The translations under genes and the position numbers were made by a program. Of a stretch of 64,000 nucleotides of DNA, positions 36,350 to 48,600 are shown in pieces. Where the stretch lies: the NCBI GenBank assembly GCA_000469685.2, contig LS997566.1, positions 22,637,432 to 22,701,431 of the forward strand, written 5' to 3'. How positions within the stretch are numbered: position 1 is the first letter of the stretch; every line of letters begins with the position of its first letter. Under the pieces are notes generated by a model that was not told where the DNA came from, did no database searches, and was given only the letters and a program-made list of their open reading frames with translations. Source of the DNA: Haemonchus contortus (lineage: Eukaryota > Nematoda > Chromadorea > Rhabditida > Trichostrongylidae).

Positions 36350-36836
36350 GAAAAGGAAGTTTGTTTGAGATATTGCTCGTTTACGCCACGCGGAAAGTAC
36401 ACCACACCACGTATAGTCTAACGTTTTTATCCTCAGACCAGTAGAGCCTCAAACTTGGGTAATTAAACCAATCCATAAAAGGCAACAATGAGTCAACATA
36501 TAGGCACAAAGCAAGCAATACATTAAGTGATGTGTAAAAGAGCAAGGACAATAATATTAAGTGAGTATGAGTGGAGGAACCGAAAGTAACAAAGAGTGGC
36601 ATGGATTGAGAGGAGTCATGATAAAGAGTCATACAAAAATCGAGCTATGAAGAAGCAAAAGATTGGCAATGAGTCATCCTACAGTTTTATACACCGGAGA
36701 CGCTGGCTCGCGTTCTTGCTGATGGAGCCTGAGATAAGGCGCGAGCCAGCATCCCTCACATACATCGCCGAGCCTCAGCTTATTCGATTCATTGATCGGA
36801 TCGAAGAGTCCTAAAAAATCGCGGTTTTCCGCGATA
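36349..36836 (-). repeat. 5' LTR
   Basis: 488 bp, ~14 differences from the 3' LTR by eye. Contains the perfect SL1 sequence at 36448-36469 and a TATA-like TATATG about 33 nt upstream of it in element sense. The tRNA-Gly primer site begins at the next base (36348). Confidence 0.93.
36448..36469 (-). promoter_or_regulatory. Perfect SL1 spliced-leader sequence within the LTR
   Basis: The minus strand reads GGTTTAATTACCC...TTTGAG, identical over all 22 nt to the nematode SL1 exon. It is followed by GCTCTACTGG, not by the GT splice donor of an SL RNA gene, so it looks like the leader already joined to a message. TATATG begins 33 nt upstream of its first G, normal spacing for a TATA box to a transcription start. 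The element's RNA would then begin with SL1. The equivalent site in the other LTR (33857-33878) matches 21 of 22. The sequence match is observed; its role at the transcript start is inference. Confidence 0.93.
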
Positions 36837-36841
36837 AAGAA

Positions 36842-39800
36842 CATCGTGGATTCAAAGACCGTTCTTCCAGCTTTCTGGTGTACCTTCGATGAAGAGTAAT
36901 GCCCTTGTATCGAATCGAATCGAAAGTGCTGCACATTTTCGACTACCCCAATACAGTCCATGATTGCGCATTTTACAGAGCTGTAGAACTTGGCCTTCCA
37001 TTATGTTGCTTATGAAGCTTGTGTTGAAGCTTTTTTCTACTTTTTGCTATCGGAGCGTCCTCATTAGCGTGAGGAATTATCTTCGATCCTTTGCTCATAG
37101 GTCCTTTTGTTATGGCATGTATTATAAGCAGGAAGAGGAGTGTGCTCGAAGTTGGTAATTTGTGTACCCCAACCGTCATGTCTATTGTCTTTGTTTAGCC
37201 GGAAGGTGTGCGCATGACTGTCGACCATATTCACTGGTGAGGCCAAATAATCTGGGACTTTTCGTCCTTGGAGCTCCTACCAGAGGCGGGTGCGATAGGC
37301 AATCCCACAGCTCTCATAGATCGAGGAAACTTAGGTTACAGAACCTACGCTTTTCTCGATACTTCACCGGCATTGTCGAACTGCGAAGATGGCATTCGTT
37401 GTAGAACATTGGGTCATGAATTCGAATTTCTTCATGAGATAGGAACAAGCTGTCTCAATCCTGTCATGTGCTCGGATAGTTTCATTGTAAGCGCAGTCTA
37501 CCTGATTCCCTTGTAATTGAAACACTCATCGCGTAGCATTTTTGTTAGAAGTGGGGATCTAGATTTTTCCTTTGGCACCATGGCGTTTAGTAGCCGGAAA
37601 GAACATGCTCTACGAGCACCTTTCATGCTCGATCTGTACACCATCCAGACCAGTCGTGTTCCTAATCTCCATCTTTTCTATTGCTCAACGGACCACTGTC
37701 TGGTCTAATGGAACCGGGCAGTGGCCTCCATTTTTGAACTGCTTTCAGAGAGTGGTATCCTAACTTCAGCATAGCATCGAAATATCCTTCCTTCATGTGG
37801 TAGGCCGCAGCGAGCCTCCTCAGAATGAAGCAGTCGCTTTTCATTACGGCCGTCATTATCTCGATGTTTCGAATAGCTCGATAGTGTCTTCGTTGTCGAC
37901 TATGGAGCTCCTCGATAAAAGCGTCCAATTCCTCGTCTTTTGTCTTCGCTTTGACGAGCCTATTACAACAGCAATGAGGAGCCAAGTCTTCTAAAAAGCC
38001 GTCTTTCGCTAGCGGTTGTGTTAAGATCCCATCTGCTTTACGACTGCAGTACAATGAGCGGAGGTAGGTAAGATATATTGTCTAGATACACTTCCCGTTA
38101 AGATCAGAGCACTACCACTGGAGTTCTACTTAGGCTTCCTTCCCCTTCCACCTCTTTGAGACTCTAGAAACCATGGCACTCGCGCGTAAGATGAACATAA
38201 GGCCGCAATAAACTCTAGTTGGTGCGAAAATTCTAGCGTCAAAAGGAGTCGACCATCAAGGGTATCACAGTGGTCAACATTCAATCTAAAATCTTGTAAT
38301 GGTAGCCTCGAAAAGAAACTTAGGTCAATGTCATCGCTGCTGTCAAATTAGTCTAAGATTCTAGTACCTTGGGGAACGCCTTACTTTGAGCTCTACACAG
38401 AGCCCCGGGTTTACTGACTCCCAACAGGACCGTACTGTCACGCAGGGAGACCGGCAGTTGGAACGGTTTTGTGTAATCGATCCGCCGCGTGCGGCTGCCG
38501 CGAGCCATTTGCCTCATTATCACAGTTCTATCGTTCTTCATACAGCTCATGCGCTATGCGATTGTTACTTTTGGCAGGATTCTACTGTGAGTTCTTTTGT
38601 TTCTCTATTTCTTACTTGCTGCTGTATTCTGCTGAATTCCTGCTTCTCTATTGTTCTTACTGCATCGCAGCTCTGTCACGCATGCCACGAGTTCTATAGC
38701 CTACTGTTCCTACACTTTTATTCACAAAATTGAGTCTTGTAGGCCCTAGTCAAGCTTTGCTTATACGGATAACTGCTGTTATCAACAACCGATATCTTCC
38801 AATATCCTCGAATGATGAAAGATGTGAGCGCGCACGGTTTCACAGCTCCTTTCAGCCACGAATGTCAAAATGAAATTGATGCAATGAGAAAGCGAAATAC
38901 AATTCTTTCCTTAAATGAATAGATTTCACTTGGTTTGATACTTGGTGCTATCGTGATTTCTAGCTATAAATGTGGTGAGGCCCGAAAAAATGAAAGCAAA
39001 GGAAATGAGTCATGCATACAATGCCTCCTCGCCGTTACCCATCGTCAGGCTGGTCATCCCTCACCGGTAAAAGCCCTCTTCTCATGTGATGGGCATTTAT
39101 TCAGCGAGCCACATTGCTCTCGATTTGCCCGCAAACCCTGACCGTGTTGGTGCTTTTGCTGAGCATTCAGCACTTTTCCATGTAACCATCCGCATTTCCA
39201 ACTCTCGATCATACTACTATTTTCTTATGATACCATTTCCGATGAACTTGTGATATTGCAGTAGGCTGTGTTTCATCTAAACCTCGCCTTCGTCATTCCT
39301 CTTAGGGATCTGCCTTAAAACCATCTTCCTAATTGCCAGTCTAGAGATCGACGCAGAAAAATCGCTCATCTTCCCATTCACAAACAGTCGACTGGCGAGC
39401 GAATATTCAGGTAGCTGAGGGTATGGCACGTAATCGACTCAATTTCAGAAATGGATCTCAATTCTAGAATTGTCCAAATAAACCTTGGCGCTGAATATTA
39501 TATAAATGGAACAAAAATAGCAACAACAAGATCTGAAGATTAAGAAAATTCACCGTGGAGCCAAAAGTGTATATGCCTTTCGAGTGAAGCCACTCAAAGA
39601 TATTGTTAGAAAGAGATGTTTCCACTACAAACACAGCACACTGACTTATATTGAGACTTTATCTGATAATGAGCGCCTTATTGGAAGTCACGACTTCAAA
39701 TTGACGTTTCAAAGAGGGTCGCCACAGTCATCAATCCTGCGTGATGGAATCTTTCCAACACAACCTACTTGAATTGCAAAGTATGTACCTCCAAAGATAG

Positions 39801-40673
39801 ATTTATGCGCCTGTTCTGAAAAATCCGTGGGTTAATGAAGCAGTGCAGCATTCCGTCTTTTTCCGGCCGAGAAATAGTCAGTGAATGTTTGGGGTACTAT
39901 GTCAGGGACTGTGCCAAAGGAGCGAGACTCAACATTCAACTTCTCTGTTTTGTTATTTTCACACGCACCCCCCTTCCCCTTTGAACACCATTTTCAAGGA
40001 TAGGCCCGACTTCTTCCTTCTGCAGAGGAGGCTCCTTCTTCGTCTGGATCTCTCTATTGCGAGAATCTTGTTGACAACATCCCCGTAACCCCCAAAGCTC
40101 AGCTAACAATCCTTAGCCTCTGTCAGGACCTGCCCTGACTGAGGCTTGATCGAGCTAATGGTAAGTGGTCGAGGGCCCTGCAGGACAGCCGTGTAGAAAC
40201 ACTTCGTCCTTAACAGTTCAATGTTGAAAGGTCTTGACACAGCTACCCAAAGTCTTCGCGCTAGAGCAAACCTACTTTCGAAGGAACGAACACCTTGGCA
40301 TAAGCTGATTTATATCTTCATATCCAATATTTCTGTTTTTCGCGTCCGAAGTATTTAGATGTGGATTGGCCGTTCGAGTAATGCGCCAATTTCAGAGGGG
40401 AATGAGGAGAGGGGGATCTACCAACTCTGCTCATTTCTCTTTCGAATGACCACAAAACTGTAGTATCGGAAACTAGCCACGGGAGGGGATGCTTCTTTAC
40501 TCTTCCCATAACATGCGAATAGGGATTGCTGTGCAGATTAGCTGACCATCCTCGCCAAGGAATCCGTTCAAACTTCTTTGTCAAGAATTAGTTCTTGTTC
40601 CCGATTAAATGGGTCAGTCTGTTTCGTACCTAAACTCTTTCGAGAGAAATCGTAAGAATGCTACCACAAAATA
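36842..40673. other. No confident gene; possible old coding relic on minus strand
   Basis: A 130-codon minus frame (37662-38054) reads like protein, with 'KDEELDAFIEELHSRQ' and 'AAAYHMKEGYFDAMLKLGYH'. It is followed downstream by more broken minus-strand coding-like sequence to ~37000. It may be a decayed transposon or a dead host gene; I cannot name the family. The remainder (38060-40670) shows only short frames (38386-38733, 39584-39772, 40318-40584) without motifs. Confidence 0.3.
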
Positions 40674-41212
40674 TTAGGTTGATGCACAATTATTGCGGAT
40701 TTTTTCGCGGCTTTTTTTTTGAATATTGAGTTCGGGTTTTTTGAACATGATCTGGTTGATTTCCCTACGAACATATACTTAGATAACCATCCGCATAATC
40801 GCGAAATTAGGCTCTACCACTTCGAGAGATGTTGGAAGGTGGCAGAGTGATTCCGCGATCTCAGTAACTTTTCGGCGATGGAACAACCAGCCAAAGCCAA
40901 CCAACAAATGAGATCTGCTCCTAAATCTGCCATATTCACCAGCAGAAACTTCTATGGACCATCTCGTAAACCGTTCGCTGAAAAAAAGGCTAGGGAATAG
41001 AAGTTACGTCGATTTGGATGGCTTGATGGCCGATGTCAAGGCGTGGATCGCATCCAAGGATCGAAACTTCTTCGCCTCTGGAACACGACTTCCTAGCCAA
41101 TAGGAAGCAATGCTTGATGTGAATGGTGGATAAGTTGTTTTTGTTCAGTATTTTTATTATTTCTTTAAACAAAATTTATTGCAAAAAACCGCAATAATTA
41201 TGCATCAAACTA
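40674..41212 (+). mobile_element. Internally deleted mariner element (~540 bp)
   Basis: The ends are inverted repeats of ~30 bp (TTAGGTTGATGCACAATTATT at left, AATAATTATGCATCAAACTA at right) next to TA. Plus-strand reading shows the start of a mariner transposase ('EIRLYHFERCWKVAE', stop, 'FRDLSNF', 'GTTSQSQPTNE') and its very end ('DLDGLMADVKAWIASKDRNF', 'DVNGG'). The catalytic middle is missing. This is the classic way a MITE arises from a full transposon; it could be mobilised only by a related transposase. Confidence 0.88.
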
Positions 41213-42204
41213 ATAATTTATCGGTTACCTGTATGTATTGGATTAATTATTTGCAGAAGAAATGTTGGATCGCCGCAAAAATAGTTGTCTAGTTGTTTGT
41301 CATCGATAGATTCGAAACATCATAACTATGTAACTCGGCTTAGACAGATGTTTCATAACGATAATTGATGAATTGAAGAAAGCTTTTCAGATGTACTTCT
41401 TCGGTGAATGTGTTGACGCAGATGGGGGCTCGAAAAAGATGATAGATTGAGGGGAAACGTCGGGCGATAGTTTTGATGGACCTTCATATTCAACTACAAA
41501 TTATGAACTGCAACAAGTTGCAGCTCTTGCTCAAAGTCGAGCAGAATCCGCTTCTGCATTTTGTCGACCATCTCATGCTTCAATTGCCTTGCCTCTCTTG
41601 AAAGATGTTTTTCATCGTTGGAGCTTTGCTTTCTGGACTCGTTTTCATAACTGCCTTTGAATGCCTTTGTCCAACGGCAACTTGCGACTGTAACAAGGTG
41701 ATCATGAAGGCGTTCACTTCCACATACAAACCATGAAAACCAATGCTCTGACGATTGTTTCTGGAATCGAAACTCTTCCCCGGAGGGGTTCAATGCCTGT
41801 GCCCTTCCTGAACATTTCCCGCAACACGAACAGTTCGGGATCAATGTTGGGTCTATTCGTCGAAAGTGTGATTATTTTATATTGTTGGTTGTTAAATGAT
41901 ATAGAGGGGGCTGTTTCTTCTCTGTAGGGGCAGAAAAGCTTGGAGTAATTGCCTGTTTTCCATTAGGGCAGAGAAAGCCTGGGGTAAGAGAATGTGTGCA
42001 CTTCCTAAAAAAGAAGTTTATGACTAGTGTGATTGGCAATTGTTCGCTGTGTTTGGAGAGTGAACTACCTGAGCAGGATAAGAGTATACCCAGTGTTACA
42101 TCAAAAAATGCACCGATCGCTTCTTACACAAAATCAGAAGCGTTGTAGTAGAATTTTCGAAAAAAATTCTACTGACAAGTCATGAATTGGCTTACAATTC
42201 CATT
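41213..42204. other. No recognised gene
   Basis: A 116-codon minus frame at 41494-41844 begins with a Cys-rich 'IPNCSCCGKCSG' and continues with a Lys/Glu-rich helix-like part. No family is recognised and no exon partners were found. Otherwise unique sequence. Confidence 0.3.
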
Positions 42205-42365
42205 GGCTGCTTTCATAGTCCGCGAGTTGGTCCGCGAGCGCGCGAGCGAGCGACGGGGGCGGCGCTTGGCCTTTGCTTACTACTGAATCTTGGTCGGTAC
42301 CACGGGCAAGCGCCGTCTCAATCGCTCGATCGCTCGCGGGCCAAATCGTGGACTATGAAAGCAGC
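42205..42365. mobile_element. MITE family A, copy 3 (161 bp)
   Basis: Inverted ends GGCTGCTTTCATAGTCCGCG / CGTGGACTATGAAAGCAGC. The inside is rich in GCGAGCGA words that pair with TCGCTCGATCGCTCGC near the right end. It lies only ~325 bp upstream of the predicted first exon of the globin-like gene. Confidence 0.88.
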
Positions 42366-42680
42366 TCTTTCGTTTCGCAAAAGCACTGAAGTGAAAAGTG
42401 GACCATTGTGGAATGGGGCGATCAGGACCTGCAGCTCCACGTATACAGTAATGACATGAAGAATAAACTGTTAGGAGCTACTTCGAATTATTATTCTCTA
42501 TGCAAATGATCCTTTAGCTCCCACAATCACGCACTTGTAATCACTGAATGCCTCACACTCGACTGCGATTGATAACAGGATGTACTTCCTTTCGTGAATG
42601 AGGCCCTTCTTCTATGAATGCTTTCAATGAATGCTTTCAATCAATTCAATATTTACATCGACTTATAGATCAACTCTTCT

Positions 42681-42695
42681 ACTTTCTAGGTAAGA
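42681..42695 (+). promoter_or_regulatory. Likely trans-splice acceptor before globin-like gene
   Basis: ACTTTCTAG ends at 42689 and the ATG follows at 42696, leaving a six-base leader. A pyrimidine-rich acceptor just before a start codon, with no upstream exon found, is the usual layout of an SL-trans-spliced nematode gene. The frame stays open into the acceptor (V-R before M), so an upstream cis exon is not excluded. Confidence 0.45.
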
Positions 42696-45600
42696 ATGAT
42701 GCGTATCAAAGAGGCGATACACCGCAGGAAGCTCATCCACGAAATGAACGAGGAGGTAAAGGATGTCGAAATCGATGTCATTACTTGTAAGTTGATGTTC
42801 TCCGAATTCCTCTTTTCTCTTTGCTACCCATATATGTAAACACACGATTTAACAATTTCTAAGCATAATGAAGGTAGCAGATGACCGAAATACTACCGGG
42901 CACGGTAGTAATTCAGAGGTGCCGGTGTATAGCCACTTTGGTCATTGCCTCAATCAGGTACCTCCTATAAAACCGCTGTACAAAAGGAGAACCAAGAAAA
43001 ACATTCAAGTAAAATGGCATTAAATGATTTCCGTGCAGCAATTTCAAAATCCGCGTAGAAAATGGAATGAGCTGACCAGAATAGTAATTTTTGTACAGTG
43101 ATTTTCTTTCTGAGATCTATTGCCGATCAACTAACGCTAGATATTTTCTTTCTTTGTTTTGAGCAATCCGATGTACATTCATTCGTGCAATATTCCAACT
43201 TTGGCTGATGAGGAAAGTACCTACACGTGAATAAGACATCACGACTTCTTGGACAATACCCTTGTAGAGTCATTCATTTTGGATCTCACAAACTTGAATC
43301 TTCGGAACTGAGTTCTCAGTTTATGCACAGTCTACGTGACTCTTGCGATTTAGAACACAGGCGTGAACAACAACACAAACATGTTCTGCTCATCTATGGA
43401 TTGACTGCACTTTTACACCTGCAGTGTGTGCAAACGTTGCATCACTGAGTAACACAGTGTAGGATTCTTCACGAGGCACTAGGTAGCGCGAGAAGTATCT
43501 ACCAAAATTCTCGCATTAATCCAGTCATCTCTCGACAGATATTTTCCGCACAATCTATTATATTGTACTTTGGCAGCTTCCAAGTCCCCTTGACGTTATT
43601 CTCTACGTATCAGTAGAAGGGTTTCATTTTTTCGGCAAGACTCATTTTTTTGAAGTCTAACTGCTCAGTGGGCACAGAAGGAAGCGTTAGAAGGCTTTTG
43701 CTGTTGCTCGCATTCGAATGAAAAATATTCAAATTAGACAACTCAAAGCCTTCTTTACCCAGAACATCCATCGGTTTTAGATTAGTGTGGCAGCGCGTAT
43801 CGAATGAGTTATCTGATCGGCAGAGCAATCACAAAACTTGGTCTGTAGGTCTCCAAACAAACCCTTTCAGATTGCCAAGGAAAGATGACCAAAAGTCGTG
43901 ATAATCTATATGTCTCTTTAGAACTCTCAGAGGACTTCCTAACCCGCACAGTGTCTGCAACTGTAGAGTTTCACTTTTTGGATGATGGTACAGATTAACC
44001 AAAGGAAATCGGAGCGGGAAGAGTAGCGCAGAATTATTGTTCAAGCTTCGATACAGGAAGGCTGAGGAGCTGTGAAACCCAACATGAAAATCAGTCACAA
44101 CCGTTCCTATTTACGCTTTTTTATCTTTTTTCCCTCGCAGTAAGGTTCATTTAAGCCTAACTTCGAACTTTCGATGCAAAGGTAACCGAGCACTTATCTT
44201 GATTAACTGTAATGCTTTTATGCATCTCTGATGTGCGCATGGGCCTCTTCCTTCATTGATTCTGTTCAAGACCGGAGGAGATTTATTTGTCTTCTCGAGA
44301 TGCGCCTCACATTCAGCTGCCAACTCTTATCTAGGGTGGGTGGAATAGTTGACCTATAATTCGAATTGCAATGAGGAACTGTGTTCCAGCCAGCCCGTTG
44401 CTGCACCCAAAAGACTGTTCGCACATCATTCAGATGAACCTGAAAGATGTGGGCTTAGGATTGCGGGCAGGTATTGATCCATCGCAGTGTAAAGTGGTAC
44501 TAACAAACCATCATAACCAATATTCTCAGAACTTTTTGAATTTTGTTTTTTCATTATCTTTTAGCATGAGACTGTGTACTGAGTATATTTTTTCCTAAGT
44601 TGTTCGAAAAACTGCAAGACGATGACATAAAATCAATTAAGAATATCAAGTTAGGCGTATAAATGACCTCGCAGAGCTCCACTTTTTCATGGTGACCCTT
44701 TTTGGTTTTACTTGAAAATTTCGTTATCCCACCGCTCACTGTTGCAAAAATGTCGAAAGCCAGTGAATCATAGCAGATGTCAGGACGTCTTTTTTCTTCA
44801 GCTCCCAGCTCGCCGCTTTCGTTTCTTCCGTTTCGAGAATGTGAACACGAGGAACAGCCTGAGCTTAAGGCCACCACCGAAGGCACTCTGCATCCCTTTG
44901 TTCAGTACTTATTAACGAAGATGTCTGAGTTCCAGGTAATGAAACTTCTTCTCTTCTTGGCCAAAAGATTGAGTCGTTGGAACTCTTTAGTTATTGACAT
45001 ACGGAATATCACGTGTCATTTTATATCAACTTTTCAGAAGCGAGCTTTGAAAGTAACATGGAAGCGCTTGTCGGAGGCTCCAAAGACGTCTGGTCGTGGC
45101 ACAATCCATATTATGGAGAAGGTATGTATTTTGATTAATAAGAACATGATTGCTCACATCGGGGTCCGCATTCAAACGTTGTCAATGTGTTGAGTGGGCC
45201 CACGACTCTCGAGGAACGCGGGAGTGCTTCTCCCAACAACCTTAGCAGCTGTCAACAAAGCAATCAATTGATACTGACGTGTAGATTACAGAGAGAAAGC
45301 GTGTACCGCTCCAGAAGATGTAAAGGCTCTCCAGAGGTCATCTGAAAAATGTCGACTGCAGACTGACCGAAAGAACCTATTGAAGCTCTCTTTTTATTGA
45401 TTGTGCGCTACAAGAAGCACTATTTCCCCTGACAGGCTCTTCTTCTTATGGGTGTGCCAAGAAAAATTAGCAGTACCTGAACACTCTCTGAAAGAGTTAT
45501 ATCAACTAAAGGATGGGATAGATTAGACAATGGGCTTTTGAGTATACCTACATACAGCATCGGCATCGGTGAAGGGAGCATAATGGTATGGTGGTCGAAT

Positions 45601-48600
45601 TTCCACAATGGACGAAACGTAAGGAGATTAACGGAAGCGAAATTGTCTATTCACAGTAGGGTTCCGAGAGACTAGCAAAGAAGTGGTGATCGAACAGAGT
45701 TGAATGAAGATCCGCATTAGCGTGGACACAGTTGAAAACGGAAGATCTTTGACAAATCATGTTCTAGAAGTCGGGTAGTGGTAGCGGAGAGGGGGAGGGG
45801 GGGGGAGTGGTGTGCATTAGGGGGCAGGAACCGAACAGGAGAGAAAAAGAGAAAACTAAAGAAAAAACATTAGCGTCATAGCTGCAAAAACACAGCCACC
45901 TGTAAGTGGTGAAAAAGCCAGCGTAGAAATGAGTAGCTTAGTTCAGAAAAGTCCAGGGACGAGATTGGGAAAAAAAGGAAGGTATAGCCTAAAAAAGTCA
46001 ACATGTCTAGCCAGGGTGCGCGAGAGAATGATGTGATGTTCCAGAGGACGATTCCGGTTAGGAATTCGTCAAAAATAAAGAAAGATGAACCAGACTTAAA
46101 GCTCGTGAATTCCATCTGCACTACTAAAATTGCCGTGTTTAAGCAGGGCGGCGAAAACGAATATTATGTATGACGTTCAACAAGAACATCCAAAAAAGGC
46201 GAACTCTCATAAAGACAATCCTTTACTCGTTATTCGAAATCACGGGCTTTCCGCTATCCACGCGTATATTCGACACACGACACACGTTTCTATCCCGTTC
46301 GCCCACGAACTGCCGCCGCTGAAACGTTGTGTGGCAGTCCGAAGTGGGCTTTCCCTACTGCAATTACCGTTTTGGAGTCCTTTTCATACTCTTCCTACCA
46401 AACAAAGCTCCTGCCTCCTCATCGGCTCGCGCTGCATCTTCTTCGTAAGCGTTGAGCGAAATGTGATTCCACCTCATGTTATGTCGTTATGATTCCTTGA
46501 CTCACACTAAACAATTTAACCTTGGACAGGAATGTCTGAAGGAAACAAATGAGCGCAAACGAATCACAATGCAGAAAGCTCCTGGTGCACACACCATGTA
46601 TTGGAGGCTGATTTCACAATGGGCTATGTTTGTTGGGTGAATGTCTTTGAGGAGGTTCTACGGTGAGGCTTGTAGCAAAGTGAGAGTAATCGAAGTTATA
46701 AAAACAGGATACCGTACTTTTAATTTGAAGACGAGCCGACCAGAAGAGAGTCAAGATTTCGGTTCATCTGTGTAGTTTCCTACTCGCAAAACTGAGGTGG
46801 AGTCCTATCCTGTTTCAGGTTTTTACGAAGTTGTGTGAATGCGAACCGCTCATCCCTGCTATTTTCTACCGATCGGCTTTTCTTTCATGCATTGAAGATC
46901 GACGACGTCGTTGCTCTCGAGGACATTCTATAGCGACTATACGGTATCATAAAGAAAACGTGAAGTGAAAATATGTGCGGCTTTCTCCTTGAATTGCTTG
47001 ACATTCGAGCGATTCGTATACGAACTTGGACACTGGATCTCTGCACGGGAATCCTTGCAGTGATTAGACAATATGCTCTTACAGATCTTGCGTATAACTT
47101 GAAATCTTTCTCTCGATGAGACTCCGTGTGAATACTTTGATTAATCTACTGATTCTTTGAAAAGCACGACTTAATTTGGTTGATTGAAGTAAACAAGCCT
47201 ACTGTGTCTTCGAACATTTACTAATGCGGCCCCTAATTTCAGTGATCACGCTCACATACTCGTTGAGTATATAGACGCGATTATCCGCACAATGTTCGAT
47301 GGGACTTCCCCTTCGGATAAATCATTGCTTGACCTGGAAAGCGTAGGTGAGTTGCTGACGCTATTATTCCACACCGTTTATGCATTGTGACAGGGTTGTG
47401 CGCAACTAAGAAAGTATCATTGTTATTAGTAATAGTAAGAAGTATCGTTAGTTTTTTTTCTTGAAATCGTTAGTTTTTTGCTTCTGCCTCGAGGTTGGTT
47501 GGTGAAAATATTTATACTGGCCGACGTTTCGACGGACTCGTCGTTTTCAAAGGCCTGAAAGTGGTTCAAAGCTTCTTGATTGCACGCTACCCCACCAAGC
47601 GCCTCTTCCACTCTAGCGTTTCTGACGTTTTATCAGGAATGCACGAAAAATGACCGAAATCCAAAAGATAAGCTCACCTTACTTCCCCGCGAAATGTAGC
47701 TACGCTACACGGTCAGTACATTAGTAGCGAGTGATCTTAGTCTGCTGTCCTTATGCAATAACATTATTGCGGATCAGCACGTTAGCGGATTATGGAACAA
47801 ACTCGCAGTGTTGCATAAGTGGCAAGAGGTCATTTGTGATAGTCACACACTCCTTTCGGTTGTTCATATCTGAATTTCTAGCTAATATCCAGAATGCTTC
47901 CAACGCCTTCCTCGACCATATTTCCGTTTCGCGAGCCAATATCGTGCATTTGATGTTAAAGTCATTTCCACCATGCTGCTCCACTCTGTACTTCCCTAAC
48001 GGAGTTAACACATTACTGCGCCGTTTACCAGCAAGATGCTCTTTTTTTCGTGCTGATAAAGCTCTTCCGGTTTCCCCTATGTAGCTTGAATTACATGCCT
48101 CACATTGAATCTGATAAATTACGCCTTCAGAAACGCAATCTCCATCTTTCCCGTTTGGACATGTAACGCAACCCTCTGTCAGGCGCTGCTTGTCGTAGAG
48201 TCTGTTCCTCACAAGTTGGCGTTTGATGGTATCAGGCGGAATGTTAACTAGAATGACATCATTGCTCAACTGTGCTCGAACAATACACCGTTGTATTGCA
48301 GCAGATACCTTGTCAGAGATGGATGGTAAACATAGAGGAAGTTTGTTTTGGCGCGAAGTGTTTCTCCTGTCAACGTGGGGTCTTCCAATGTTACCATGTG
48401 GTACCGTATAGCCATTCGACCGAGCTATGGCTGAAGCTAATCGTCATGATTCTTCGCGTTCGCTTACACCACTGCACATGCGCGTCCAGATGTAGCGTGA
48501 ATCAAGATGTTTTTCGAGCTTCTTTTTCGGTACCACTTACGTGGACGATCCCGCTGGACACTTTGACTTGAGTGTTCAGATAGGGGAGCCAACCATCTTT

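Larger units (their letters stand above)
33758..36836 (-). mobile_element. BEL/Pao-like LTR retrotransposon, pol absent
   Basis: Two 488-bp LTRs (33758-34245 and 36349-36836), ~97 % identical by eye, lie in direct orientation with a 5-bp target duplication AAGAA (33753-33757 and 36837-36841). In element (minus) sense the order is 5' LTR, primer site TGGTGCATCGG directly after the LTR (complementary to the 3' end of tRNA-Gly), a 112-codon membrane-like frame, a broken gag with BEL-type zinc knuckles, a short purine-rich tract (GGGCGCGGAG), 3' LTR. No protease, RT, RNase H or integrase is present, so it is non-autonomous and would need enzymes from a relative. The LTRs run TA..CA rather than TG..CA. 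The LTR carries SL1 (see separate entry). Confidence 0.92.

Noticed and set aside
36448..36469. An SL RNA gene
   Set aside because: No GT donor after the leader, no Sm-site/stem-loop RNA body, and it lies inside a duplicated LTR.
44554..44886. A minus-strand gene within the globin locus
   Set aside because: It overlaps globin exon 2 antisense and has no motif; the plus-strand exon chain is phase-consistent.
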